Of a stretch of 29,576 nt of DNA, positions 18,300-26,103 are shown piece after piece; within the stretch, counting starts at the first letter, position 1, and each line of letters begins with the position of its first letter. The stretch lies in assembly GCA_002698425.1 (NCBI GenBank), contig NZXU01000084.1, forward strand, positions 1-29,576, in the 5' to 3' direction. Below the pieces are notes generated by a model. It searched no databases, was not told where the DNA came from, and was given only the letters and a program-made list of their open reading frames with translations. The position numbers were made by a program, and so were the translations under genes. The stretch is from Ahrensia sp. Its GTDB lineage: Bacteria; Pseudomonadota; Alphaproteobacteria; Rhizobiales; Rhizobiaceae.

Positions 18300-19214
18300 T
18301 CAGCGGCCGGATTTGCTTGTCCGCGCGGCTCCAATCTCCGCCAAGCCGATGCCGCCTATGACCAGCGCCAGTGCAATGGCGTGGAACAGGTGCAGCCTCT
18401 CTCCAAGGACCAGAATTGCCAGCATCGTTCCGAAGACCGGGACGAGATTGATGAACAGGCCGGCGCGGTTGGAGCCGATCATCTCGATACCGCGCATGTA
18501 GAAGACCTGCGAGAGGATCGAGGGGAAGATCGCGGTATAGGCCGCGGCGGCAAAGCCCCTCGCGTCGGGCATGTAACCACCGCCGAAAAGCTGTTCCCAG
18601 ATCGCGAGCGGCCAGGCGGCTATCATCGCGGCGAAAGCCATGGCGACCATCGTGGACCGCCAGTCGAGCACCGGCCTGTAGCGCAGCGCCACGGTGTAGA
18701 CGCCATAGGCGGCGATGGCGATCACGACGATGGCGTCGCCGCGGTTGATCTCCAATGCGGCGAGGCGGGCGATATCGCCCCCGGAGACGACGACCGCGAC
18801 GCCGATGAGCGACAGCACGAAACCGAAGATCTGCGCGAGACCGACGCGTATCCGGAACAGCAGGAAGTTGGTCACGAACACGAAGAGCGGAATGCCGGCC
18901 TGCTCGATGGTGATGTTGACCGCCGACGTATATTGCGCCGCCGAATAGAGCGCCATGTTGAACAGCGAGAAACCGACGGCGCCCAGCCCGAACAGGACCG
19001 GGAGATTGGCGCGCACCGTTGGCCAATCGCGGCGGAAGGACGGCCAGCCGAGGCCGAGGATAAGCAGGAAGGCTACCGTCCAGCGAACCGCGTTCAGCGT
19101 CATTGGCGGGATATGGCCGACCGCGAACTTGCCGGCGACGGCGTTCCCGCCCCAGAACAGGGCGGTGGCCGTCAGCAATAGATAGGCGACGCTGCGTGAG
19201 GAGGGGGCGGACAT
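18300..19214 (-). CDS. EamA (DMT superfamily) transporter
   Basis: 304 residues with about ten membrane helices in two repeated EamA halves (about 8-140 and 160-295). The first half opens YLLLTATALFWGGNAVAGK, and FNMALYSAAQYTSAVNITIEQAG is the typical end of that repeat; the second half includes SQVFYMRGIEMIGSNRAGLFINLVPVF. Such proteins export or import metabolites such as amino acids; the substrate here is unknown. The ATG at 19214 (MSAPSSRSVA) is chosen because the in-frame extension upstream to 19283 is hydrophilic, Cys/Arg-rich and unlike the family start. No strong ribosome site is visible for it. It is divergent from purA, with 196 bases between the two starts. Confidence 0.88.
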   Translation of the reverse strand: MSAPSSRSVAYLLLTATALFWGGNAVAGKFAVGHIPPMTLNAVRWTVAFLLILGLGWPSFRRDWPTVRANLPVLFGLGAVGFSLFNMALYSAAQYTSAVNITIEQAGIPLFVFVTNFLLFRIRVGLAQIFGFVLSLIGVAVVVSGGDIARLAALEINRGDAIVVIAIAAYGVYTVALRYRPVLDWRSTMVAMAFAAMIAAWPLAIWEQLFGGGYMPDARGFAAAAYTAIFPSILSQVFYMRGIEMIGSNRAGLFINLVPVFGTMLAILVLGERLHLFHAIALALVIGGIGLAEIGAARTSKSGR

Positions 19215-19410
19215 GGGGATTCCAAAAGAAAGGCAGGGTCGTGCTATCCGAACGGACGCGCCGGGTAAACAGCAACGTCTCACCGGGTGCCGGGGATGTC
19301 CGGGCGATTTTGCGTCGCATTCGGGAATTATCTGAATTGCCTATCGCGATTTCGGCCGGCAGCGTTTAAAAGGCCGCGGGTTTGCAGATGAAATTCGGGA
19401 CAATGACCAA
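19215..19410. promoter_or_regulatory. Divergent control region of the EamA gene and purA
   Basis: The 196-base gap between two divergent start codons must contain both promoters. It is A/T-richer than its flanks near 19366-19400. GGGAC about ten bases before the purA ATG is the likely ribosome site. I found no known operator and no clear consensus promoter by eye. Confidence 0.35.
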
Positions 19411-20709
19411 ATGAGCAACGTTGTGGTGATCGGCAGCCAGTGGGGCGACGAGGGCAAGGGCAAGATTGTCGACTGGCTTTCCGAACGCGCCGATGTCGTG
19501 GTGCGCTTCCAGGGCGGCCACAATGCCGGTCACACGCTCGTCATCGACGGGGTGAGCTACAAGCTGTCGCTGTTGCCCTCCGGCGTCGTACGCAAGGGCA
19601 AGTTTTCCGTCATCGGCAATGGCGTGGTGTTCGACCCGCATGCCTTCGTCGCGGAACTGGGCCGCCTGGCGGAGCAGGGCGTGACGGTCGGCCCGGACCG
19701 GCTGCGCATCGCCGAGAACACGGCGCTTATCCTGTCGGTTCACCGAGAGCTGGACGGCATTCGCGAGGACGCGGCGTCGAACTCGAACACCAAGATCGGC
19801 ACGACGCGGCGCGGAATCGGCCCGGCCTATGAGGACAAGGTCGGCCGGCGGGCGATCCGGGCCATGGACCTGAAGAACATGGAAACGCTGCCGGCCAAGG
19901 TCGACCGGCTGCTGACGCATCATAACGCGCTGCGCCGGGGTCTCGGCTATGACGAGGTGGCGCACGAGACACTGATGGAGGAACTCCGCTCGGTCGCCGA
20001 CACCATCGTTCCCTATGTCGACCGGGTCTGGAAAATCCTCGACGAACACCGCAAGCGCGGCGCGCGCATCCTGTTCGAGGGTGCGCAGGGCACGCTACTG
20101 GACATCGATCACGGCACCTACCCCTTCGTGACGTCGTCGAACACCACGGCCGGACAGGCGGCGACGGGCTCCGGCATGGGGCCGGGTAGCGTCGGCTATG
20201 TGCTCGGCATCACCAAGGCCTATACGACACGCGTCGGCGAGGGGCCGTTCCCGACCGAGCAGGACAACGAGATCGGCCAGTTCCTCGGCGAGAAGGGGCA
20301 CGAGTTCGGAACCGTGACGGGGCGCAAGCGCCGTTGCGGCTGGTTCGACGCCGTGCTGGTTCGCCAGGCGGTGGCGATCAACGGCATTACCGGCATCGCC
20401 TTGACCAAGCTCGACGTTCTCGACGGTCTCGACGAGATCAAGATCTGCGTCGGCTACATGCTGGACGGGGAGGAAATCGACTATCTGCCCGCCAGCCAGG
20501 GCGCACAGGCGCGTGTGGAACCGATCTACGAAACGGTGGAGGGCTGGAAGGCGACAACGGCCGGCGCACGGACCTGGAACGACCTGCCGGCGCAGGCTGT
20601 TAAGTATGTCCGGCACATCGAGGAACTCATCGGCGCGCCGGTCGCGCTCCTCTCGACCAGCCCGGAACGGGACGACACCATCCTTGTGACCGATCCCTTT
20701 CAGGATTAG
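19411..20709 (+). CDS. purA: Adenylosuccinate synthetase PurA
   Basis: 432 residues, normal length. It opens [23 protein letters not shown], the GTP-binding GDEGKGK loop of the family, followed by [13 protein letters not shown] with the catalytic histidine. Also present are [13 protein letters not shown], the IMP-binding region [24 protein letters not shown], and the C-terminal guanine-binding [12 protein letters not shown]. It joins IMP and aspartate using GTP to form adenylosuccinate in AMP synthesis. No intrinsic terminator is visible before the next gene 88 bases on, so readthrough into that gene is possible. Confidence 0.98.
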   Translation: MSNVVVIGSQWGDEGKGKIVDWLSERADVVVRFQGGHNAGHTLVIDGVSYKLSLLPSGVVRKGKFSVIGNGVVFDPHAFVAELGRLAEQGVTVGPDRLRIAENTALILSVHRELDGIREDAASNSNTKIGTTRRGIGPAYEDKVGRRAIRAMDLKNMETLPAKVDRLLTHHNALRRGLGYDEVAHETLMEELRSVADTIVPYVDRVWKILDEHRKRGARILFEGAQGTLLDIDHGTYPFVTSSNTTAGQAATGSGMGPGSVGYVLGITKAYTTRVGEGPFPTEQDNEIGQFLGEKGHEFGTVTGRKRRCGWFDAVLVRQAVAINGITGIALTKLDVLDGLDEIKICVGYMLDGEEIDYLPASQGAQARVEPIYETVEGWKATTAGARTWNDLPAQAVKYVRHIEELIGAPVALLSTSPERDDTILVTDPFQD

Positions 20710-20797
20710 ACCAAGGGTGACGGGGCGATTCACATTTCCATTTTTTTGCCTCTTGACTAGGTTACAGGCGCAAAAAACACGCGTGGAATGATTCTTC

Positions 20798-22189
20798 ATG
20801 GCAGATTTCGAGGCGGTCCTTAGAAAAACGCTGAGCGGGATGGTCGACCCGTCGGCGGACGCGCGCACCAAGGTCTATGACCGCGCGCGCGCGACCATCG
20901 AGCGGCAGATCGCCGCGATGCCGAAGCGCCCGCCGGATTCGGTCATCCAGCGCCAGTACGAGAAGCTGGACGCGGCCATCGCGATCATCGAGGAGGAATA
21001 TACCGAGCCGGATTACAACGAGCCGGAGGAGATTCCTGTCGCCGACCAGGAGGATCCGCTTGCGAGTTTCCTCGCCGAGCAGGAATCGGGCGGCGGGCCT
21101 TTCTCCAGTTCGCCGCGCCGCGGCGAGGACGGGGACGAGGGCATTCGCGCCGAGCGCGACACGGGCCGCCGTCCGCCGGAAATGGCGCCGCCGCCACCGC
21201 GCAGCGGCCGTCATCCGGTGTTCTGGGTGGCGATCGGCCTCGCGGTCCTCATATTTGCCGGCGCGATCGGCTATGCGGGCATCTCGATCTTCGGATCGCC
21301 GGGTGGGACCCAGGTGACCGGCGATGACGGATTGCCGATGCGCGAGGTGCCGAGCACCCGCGTGACGGTCGACGACACCGATCGCAGCGGAACCGGGACC
21401 GAGACGGCCAATGCCGACCAGGGCGCAAGCGACGGACCGCCGAAATTCACGCAGCGGCTGACACCGGACGGCCGCGAGGTCGATGACGGTCCGGCCAATG
21501 CGCCGGGCTCCGGCGGCGAGGGCACGTCGGTTGCCGGCCAGTCGCCGGGCGACGGCGCGGCCCAGCCCGATGCCGGCTCCGCCGGAACCGATGCGGAGGC
21601 AGCGCAGGACAACACTCAGCGGGCGAGCCTGCCGGTCGGTCAGCGGGCGATTTTCTACCAGGAGCGTACCGGCGCGCAGGCGGGCACGGCGGAGGCCGGC
21701 TCGACGATCTGGACGGTCGTGCAGGAATCGCCCGGCGGCGACGCGCCGCTGGAGCCGGCCATCCGCGCCGAGGCGAACATTCCGGAACTCGGCCTGACGA
21801 TGGAAATGACGGTCCGCCGCAATCTGGATCAGACATTCCCGGCGAGCCATGTGATCGAGCTGTTCTTCCGCGTGCCGGACACGTTCGAGGGCCGCGGCAT
21901 CGCCGACGTGCAGCGCATTACCTTCAAGGGTACCGAGCAGGATCCCGGCAATGCGCTGATCGGCGTCGCGGCGCCGCTCGACACCAATATCTTCCTGATC
22001 GCGCTGACCGATGCGGATACGGCGATCGAGACCAATCTGAACCTGATGCAGCGCCAGGACTGGATCGACATTCCGATGCAATATATCAGCGGCCGCCGCG
22101 CGCTGATCACGCTCGAGAAGGGCGTGCCGGGCGAGCAGGTTTTCAACGAGGTTCTGGCGGCCTGGGAACAGGCAGGGCAGGCGGGCTGA
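20798..22189 (+). CDS. Conserved single-pass membrane protein, function unknown
   Basis: 463 residues, not recognised as a named family. Four parts are visible. A soluble, mainly helical N-terminus at 1-75 (FEAVLRKTLSGMVDPSADARTKVY onward) and an acidic, Pro- and Arg-rich segment to about 138 come first. One membrane helix follows at about 141-164 (VFWVAIGLAVLIFAGAIGYA). After a Gly/Asp/Ala-rich linker at about 170-280 comes a folded C-terminal domain at about 282-455 that resembles nothing I can name but has regular strand patterns (AIFYQERTG, MEMTVRRNLDQTFPASHVIELFF, LITLEKGVPGEQVFNEVL). Topology is likely N-inside with the C-terminal domain in the periplasm. A protein of this layout between purA and rpoH is, as far as I recall, common in Rhizobiales. 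Confidence 0.8.
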   Translation: MADFEAVLRKTLSGMVDPSADARTKVYDRARATIERQIAAMPKRPPDSVIQRQYEKLDAAIAIIEEEYTEPDYNEPEEIPVADQEDPLASFLAEQESGGGPFSSSPRRGEDGDEGIRAERDTGRRPPEMAPPPPRSGRHPVFWVAIGLAVLIFAGAIGYAGISIFGSPGGTQVTGDDGLPMREVPSTRVTVDDTDRSGTGTETANADQGASDGPPKFTQRLTPDGREVDDGPANAPGSGGEGTSVAGQSPGDGAAQPDAGSAGTDAEAAQDNTQRASLPVGQRAIFYQERTGAQAGTAEAGSTIWTVVQESPGGDAPLEPAIRAEANIPELGLTMEMTVRRNLDQTFPASHVIELFFRVPDTFEGRGIADVQRITFKGTEQDPGNALIGVAAPLDTNIFLIALTDADTAIETNLNLMQRQDWIDIPMQYISGRRALITLEKGVPGEQVFNEVLAAWEQAGQAG

Positions 22190-22214
22190 GCCGCGCCGCG
22201 GCATCGCTTCCATG

Positions 22215-22244
22215 AAAAAAGGCCGGGCAGTGCCCGGCCTTTTC
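22215..22244. terminator. Bidirectional terminator between convergent genes
   Basis: A stem of about 12 bp, AAAAGGCCGGGC with GCCCGGCCTTTT, around a 3-base loop. A-run on the left and T-run on the right make it a terminator on both strands. It serves the unknown membrane protein gene (+) and rpoH (-). Confidence 0.88.
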
Positions 22245-22266
22245 GCATTTCAAAGCGTATTCGCGA

Positions 22267-23172
22267 TCACGCGGTTGCTTCGGGCTGCCGCAGCGCCTTT
22301 TGCTGGGCCAGAGCGGCCGCCTTGACGGCGTCCTGGACCTTTTCGAACGCGCGGACCTCGATCTGGCGCACGCGTTCGCGGCTGATGTCGAACTCGCCGG
22401 AGAGTTCTTCCAGCGTCAGCGGATCCTCGGCGAGGCGACGCGCCTCGAAGATGCGCCGTTCGCGGTCGTTGAGGACGTTAATCGCATCGTGGAGGAGAGC
22501 GGAACGCTGTTCGCGTTCGTCCTCTTCCATCAGGATTTCCTCCTGGCTGTCGCTGTCGTCGACGAGCCAGTCCTGCCATTGGCCGCTTTCGCCGTCGGTC
22601 GCCTTGATCGGCGCGTTGAGCGAAGCGTCGCCGGCCATGCGCTGGTTCATCGACAGGACCTCTTCCTCGGAGACCTGCAATTCGGTCGCGATCTGCTTGA
22701 CCTGATCCGGATTGAGATCGGCGTCGCCGAGCGCGCGGATCTTGTTCTTCGCCTTGCGCAGGTTGAAGAAGAGACGCTTCTGGTTCGCGGTCGTGCCCAT
22801 CTTCACAAGGCTCCACGAGCGCAGGATGTACTCCTGGATCGAAGCCTTGATCCACCACATGGCATAGGTGGCGAGGCGGAAGCCGCGTTCCGGTTCGAAG
22901 CGCTTGACGGCCTGCATGAGGCCGACATTGCCTTCCGAAATCACTTCGCCGATCGGCAGGCCATAGCCGCGATAACCCATCGCGATCTTGGCGACGAGAC
23001 GCAGGTGGCTGGTTACGAGTTTGTGCGCGGCCTCCGGATCGTCATGCTCGTTGTAGCGCTTGGCGAGCATGTATTCTTCCTGGGGCTGCAGCATCGGGAA
23101 ACGGCGGATTTCCTCGAGATAGCGGGTCAATCCGCCTTCGCCGCCGTAAAGGCTGGGGAGAGTCTGGGCCAT
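22267..23172 (-). CDS. rpoH: Heat-shock sigma factor RpoH (sigma-32)
   Basis: 301 residues. Region 2 includes DLxxEGNVGLMQAVKRFEP-type text (ISEGNVGLMQAVKRFEPERG) and LATYAMWWIKASIQEYILRSW. The RpoH box QKRLFFNLR at 131-139 separates it from RpoD. Region 4 has the helix-turn-helix LTLEELSGEFDISRERVRQIE near the C-terminus. It directs RNA polymerase to heat-shock promoters; many Rhizobiales carry two or more copies, so this may be RpoH1 or RpoH2. AAAGGGTG upstream is its ribosome site. The sequence before it holds a sigma-32 type promoter, so autoregulation is likely. rluD lies upstream on the same strand. Confidence 0.96.
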   Translation of the reverse strand: MAQTLPSLYGGEGGLTRYLEEIRRFPMLQPQEEYMLAKRYNEHDDPEAAHKLVTSHLRLVAKIAMGYRGYGLPIGEVISEGNVGLMQAVKRFEPERGFRLATYAMWWIKASIQEYILRSWSLVKMGTTANQKRLFFNLRKAKNKIRALGDADLNPDQVKQIATELQVSEEEVLSMNQRMAGDASLNAPIKATDGESGQWQDWLVDDSDSQEEILMEEDEREQRSALLHDAINVLNDRERRIFEARRLAEDPLTLEELSGEFDISRERVRQIEVRAFEKVQDAVKAAALAQQKALRQPEATA

Positions 23173-23293
23173 TCAGTCAGCACCCTTTCATTTTTGGAGG
23201 TTCCCGCATGATTGCGGCAAACCGTGGGCGCGCCCGTCATTTCGACCGGGCGCAAAAGGTTGGGCAAGCGGCAGAGCCTTCTCGCCCACATGG

Positions 23294-23325
23294 CCGAGAT
23301 AGGTATTGACGCAAGCGGTTTCAAG
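23294..23325 (-). promoter_or_regulatory. Heat-shock (sigma-32) promoter for rpoH
   Basis: On the minus strand: CTTG at 23325-23322, 18 bases, then CCTATCTCGG at 23303-23294. This fits the alphaproteobacterial sigma-32 consensus CTTG-N17/18-CYTATNTNNG at every defined base, and the -35 extends to CTTGAAA as in E. coli. The -35 overlaps the rluD stop codon. Transcription would start near 23288, giving a leader of about 115 bases. Exactly the same spacing is seen before ftsH. Confidence 0.68.
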
Positions 23326-24364
23326 TCTTGGGAAAGGAACGGCGAAAGCCCGCAACAAGTTCCGCCATATCGGCAGGAGGCGGCGTTTCGAAGCTCAGAA
23401 GCTTGCCCGTTGCCGGATGGGTGAAGGTCAGGTGCGCGGCGTGCAGGGCCTGCCGGGAAAAGCCGGCGACGAGCGCGCGCAGAGCATCGGGCAGCGCGTT
23501 CGCCTTGGTGGCGAAACTCTTCCCGTAATCGCCGTCGCCGATCAGCGGGTTGCCGATATGGGCCATGTGCACGCGGATCTGGTGGGTGCGGCCGGTCTCG
23601 AGCCGGCATTCGACGAGGCTGGCGACCGGCGCGGCGCCGGCCGGATCGCCGAAACGCTCCTTGACCTGGTAATGGGTGACGGCGTGGCGCGCATCGGGCT
23701 GGTGCTCGGAGACGACGGCCTGTTTCAGCCGGTCGCGCGACGAACGGCCGAGCCAGGTTTCGATCGTGCCGGCCATGCGGGGCGGCGCGCCCCAGACCAG
23801 CGCCAGATAGGCGCGGCGCATCCCGGTGGTGCGGCCGTGATCGGCGAATTGCGCCGACAGCGCCTGGTGTGCGCGGTCGTTCTTGGCGACGACCATGACG
23901 CCGCTGGTCTCCTTGTCGAGGCGATGGACGATGCCCGGCCGTCGCACGCCTCCAATGCCGGAGAGGCTGTCGCCGCAGTGGGCCAGAAGCGCATTGACGA
24001 GGGTGCCGGAGGGATTGCCCGCACCCGGATGGACGACAAGGCCGGCCGGCTTGTCGATGACGATGACGTCGTCATCCTCGTAAAGCACCGACAGCGGGAT
24101 ATTCTCGGCAACCGGTTCCGCCGGTTCGGGGTCCGGCAGGGCGATTTCGGCGATGTCGCCCGATTTCAGCTTGCGCTTCGGTTCGGTGACGGGCTGGCCA
24201 TTGAGGCGCACATGGCCCTGTTCGATCAATTGCTTGATGCGGCTGCGCGACAGGCCGGAGGCGCTCTCCGCCGCAAGCCACTGGTCGAGGCGCAGCCCTG
24301 CGGCATCGTCGCCGGCGGACAAGGCTTCCAATTCGCTTTCCGCTTCGTTATGGCCGTTCGTCAT
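23321..24364 (-). CDS. rluD: Pseudouridine synthase, RluA/RluD family
   Basis: 347 residues. An S4 RNA-binding domain spans about 25-75 (RLDQWLAAESASGLSRSRIKQLIEQGHVRLNG, shown in part: SRSRIKQLIEQGHVRLNG). The catalytic domain has GIVHRLDKETSGVMVVAK, with catalytic aspartate D150 in HRLD. It changes uridines to pseudouridine in 23S rRNA; the size and the S4 domain fit RluD (positions 1911, 1915 and 1917 in E. coli) rather than RluA, but RluC cannot be excluded. Its ATG (24364-24362) overlaps the ATG of the divergent gene at 24363. No strong ribosome site is visible. Confidence 0.92.
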   Translation of the reverse strand: MTNGHNEAESELEALSAGDDAAGLRLDQWLAAESASGLSRSRIKQLIEQGHVRLNGQPVTEPKRKLKSGDIAEIALPDPEPAEPVAENIPLSVLYEDDDVIVIDKPAGLVVHPGAGNPSGTLVNALLAHCGDSLSGIGGVRRPGIVHRLDKETSGVMVVAKNDRAHQALSAQFADHGRTTGMRRAYLALVWGAPPRMAGTIETWLGRSSRDRLKQAVVSEHQPDARHAVTHYQVKERFGDPAGAAPVASLVECRLETGRTHQIRVHMAHIGNPLIGDGDYGKSFATKANALPDALRALVAGFSRQALHAAHLTFTHPATGKLLSFETPPPADMAELVAGFRRSFPKT

Positions 24365-24713
24365 GACGAAAATCTCGGACGATCAAGACGACGACAAGCC
24401 GCTCGATCCGGCTATGGAAAAGGTGCGGCGCAAGCTGGCGCGGCTGATGGTGGTGTCGATCGGCATCATGCTGGTGGGCCTTATGGCCGTGCTGGGCGCG
24501 GTTGTCTACAAATCCGGCGCGGGATCGGGCACGACCGAGACAGCGCGGGCGAGGCTGGAACTGCCAGCGGGATTTTCTGTCGACGATACCGCCGTTTCGG
24601 AAACGCGCATCCTGTTTCGCGGCGCCGGTGAAGATGGGGGTCAGCGCGTGCTCGTCTATGACCTTGCGACCGGCCGCCTCGTCGCGGATCACGCCATCGA
24701 GCCCGCGAATTAG
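24363..24713 (+). CDS. Small single-pass membrane protein, possibly DUF6476
   Basis: 116 residues. A charged N-terminus (DDQDDDKPLDPAMEKVRRKLAR) precedes one membrane helix at about 28-49 (LMVVSIGIMLVGLMAVLGAVV). A small periplasmic domain with strand-like text follows (ARLELPAGFSVDDTAVSETR, RVLVYDLATGRLVAD). The PLDPAMEKVRRKL opening and the divergent rluD neighbour recall a small alphaproteobacterial family that I believe is called DUF6476; I am not certain of the number. The ATG at 24363 shares two bases with the rluD ATG on the other strand. An open frame extends upstream to 24153, but that part is antisense to rluD. ATG 24414 is an alternative start. Function unknown. Confidence 0.75.
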   Translation: MTKISDDQDDDKPLDPAMEKVRRKLARLMVVSIGIMLVGLMAVLGAVVYKSGAGSGTTETARARLELPAGFSVDDTAVSETRILFRGAGEDGGQRVLVYDLATGRLVADHAIEPAN

Positions 24714-24919
24714 ACTTTAGATCTAGTCTCCAGGGTCAGCTTGCGCATTTTTATGGCGGAATCAGACGCGTGACCAAAAAATTCGCGGATATCTCTTTAC
24801 GACGGGGAACAGTTTCGCTTTCATATTCGAGGCCTTCGGTTCCGCTTGCCTGAAAGGGTGCCGTTGCCGCTGACATCACACGAGCCCTCGTGTGTTGCCG
24901 CCAAAAACAGGGAGACGAC
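24714..24919 (+). promoter_or_regulatory. Upstream region of the transporter operon
   Basis: 206 bases before the ABC ATPase gene that should contain the operon promoter. A/T-rich stretches lie at 24774-24800 and near 24822. The only clear element is the palindrome at 24877-24894, listed separately. I see no terminator for the small gene ending at 24713. Confidence 0.4.
24877..24894. promoter_or_regulatory. 18-bp palindrome before the transporter operon
   Basis: CACACGAG, CC, CTCGTGTG: perfect 8-bp arms with a 2-base centre, ending 25 bp before the ATG at 24920 and 16 bp before its GGGAGA ribosome site. The small centre favours a dimeric regulator site (operator) over an RNA hairpin. The regulator is not in this window. 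Confidence 0.5.
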
Positions 24920-26014
24920 ATGAGTTCAAACCGTGGTGCGGCTGTTCGCTTCGAGAGCGTGCAGAAAAGTTACGATGGTGAAACGCTGGTCGTCAAAAAC
25001 CTGAACCTCGATATCGCCCGCGGCGAATTCCTGACCATGCTCGGGCCGTCCGGCTCCGGAAAAACCACCTGCCTGATGATGCTGGCGGGGTTCGAACCGG
25101 CGACGCATGGCGAAATCTTTCTCAATGACAAGCCGATCAACAACGTGCCGCCGCACAAGCGCGGCATCGGCATGGTGTTCCAGAACTACGCACTGTTTCC
25201 GCATATGTCGGTGGCCGAGAACCTGGCGTTTCCGCTGCAGGTTCGCGGCATGGACCGCTCCGAGCAGGAGCGGCGCATCAAGCGGGCGCTAGACATGGTC
25301 GAGCTCGGCCGGTTCGGCTCGCGCCGTCCGGCGCAGCTGTCCGGCGGGCAGCAGCAGCGTGTCGCCGTGGCTCGTGCGCTGGTGTTCGACCCGGAACTGG
25401 TGCTGATGGACGAGCCCCTCGGCGCTCTGGACAAGCAGCTGCGCGAGCAGATGCAGTACGAGATCAAGCACATTCACGAGAATCTCGGCGTCTCCATCGT
25501 CTATGTGACGCATGACCAGACCGAGGCCCTGACCATGTCCGACCGGGTCGCCGTGTTCAATGACGGCGTCATCCAGCAATTGTCGCCGCCCGACGTGCTG
25601 TACGAAAATCCGCAGAATTCCTTCGTTGCCCAGTTCATCGGCGAGAACAACAAGCTCACGGGCGAGGTCACCGAAGTGAATGGCGACCAGTGCAAGGTGC
25701 GCCTCGACGACGGCACCGAGCTCCTCGCCGATGCGGTCAATGTCGAGGGCGTCGGCGGCAAGACAACCATTTCGCTCAGGCCCGAACGCATCGAGGTCGT
25801 GCCGACCGACCAGCATGAAAACCACGTCGAAGGCCTGGTCGAGGAACTGATCTATCTCGGCGACCATATCCGCGTGCGCATGAAGGTCGCCGGCAATGAC
25901 GAGTTCATCGTCAAGGTCCGCAATCGCGGTCAGCGCTGGGATCTGGAACAGGGCCAGACCCGCACGATCGGCTGGTCGGCCAAGGACTGCAAGGCGCTGG
26001 ACGCCGTCGCCTGA
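24920..26014 (+). CDS. ABC transporter ATPase, PotA-like (spermidine/putrescine type)
   Basis: 364 residues. Walker A GPSGSGKT (42-49), the Q-loop in MVFQNYALFPHMSV, signature LSGGQQQR (140-147), Walker B LVLMDE (160-165) and the H-loop VTHDQTEA are all intact. A C-terminal TOBE domain (about 275-355) includes SLRPERIEVV. This is the polyamine/opine/iron-type importer class (COG3842). ATG 24920 is preferred to the in-frame GTG at 24890 because CAGGGAGACGAC precedes it and the GTG lies inside the palindrome. It is first in an operon with binding protein and permeases. The substrate is not fixed by the ATPase. Confidence 0.95.
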   Translation: MSSNRGAAVRFESVQKSYDGETLVVKNLNLDIARGEFLTMLGPSGSGKTTCLMMLAGFEPATHGEIFLNDKPINNVPPHKRGIGMVFQNYALFPHMSVAENLAFPLQVRGMDRSEQERRIKRALDMVELGRFGSRRPAQLSGGQQQRVAVARALVFDPELVLMDEPLGALDKQLREQMQYEIKHIHENLGVSIVYVTHDQTEALTMSDRVAVFNDGVIQQLSPPDVLYENPQNSFVAQFIGENNKLTGEVTEVNGDQCKVRLDDGTELLADAVNVEGVGGKTTISLRPERIEVVPTDQHENHVEGLVEELIYLGDHIRVRMKVAGNDEFIVKVRNRGQRWDLEQGQTRTIGWSAKDCKALDAVA

Positions 26015-26023
26015 ATCCGGATT

Positions 26024-26043
26024 GCCGCCCCGAAACGGGCGGC
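26024..26043 (+). other. Intercistronic stem-loop, ATPase to binding-protein gap
   Basis: GCCGCCC pairs with GGGCGGC around a six-base loop, ten bases after the ATPase stop. A second hairpin, GACGGG / CCCGTC, follows at 26056-26074. Neither has a T-run after it, so they are not classical terminators. Such hairpins often shape the relative mRNA levels within transporter operons. Confidence 0.5.
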
Positions 26044-26103
26044 GAAAGCGGTTGTGACGGGGCGTTTTCCCGTCCGGCCTTCATCGAAAGGGAGTAACTA
26101 CAG

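Noticed and set aside
18243..19181. Plus-strand open frame of 312 codons opposite the EamA gene
   Set aside because: Translation is Asp/Glu/Arg-rich with no recognisable domain, while the minus strand encodes a clear ten-helix transporter.
20710..20797. TTGACT at 20753-20758 as a -35 for the gene at 20798
   Set aside because: No acceptable -10 lies at 16-18 bases; the purA-to-next-gene gap lacks a terminator, so readthrough is as likely.
22300..24631. Plus-strand frames opposite rpoH and rluD
   Set aside because: Both opposite genes are unmistakable conserved proteins; the plus-strand text has no domain signs. Only the part after 24363 is kept as the small membrane protein.
24712..24729. 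AGACT...AGTCT dyad around TAGATCTA after the small membrane protein gene
   Set aside because: Arms are only 5 bp with a palindromic AGATCT centre and no T-run; too weak to name as terminator or operator.
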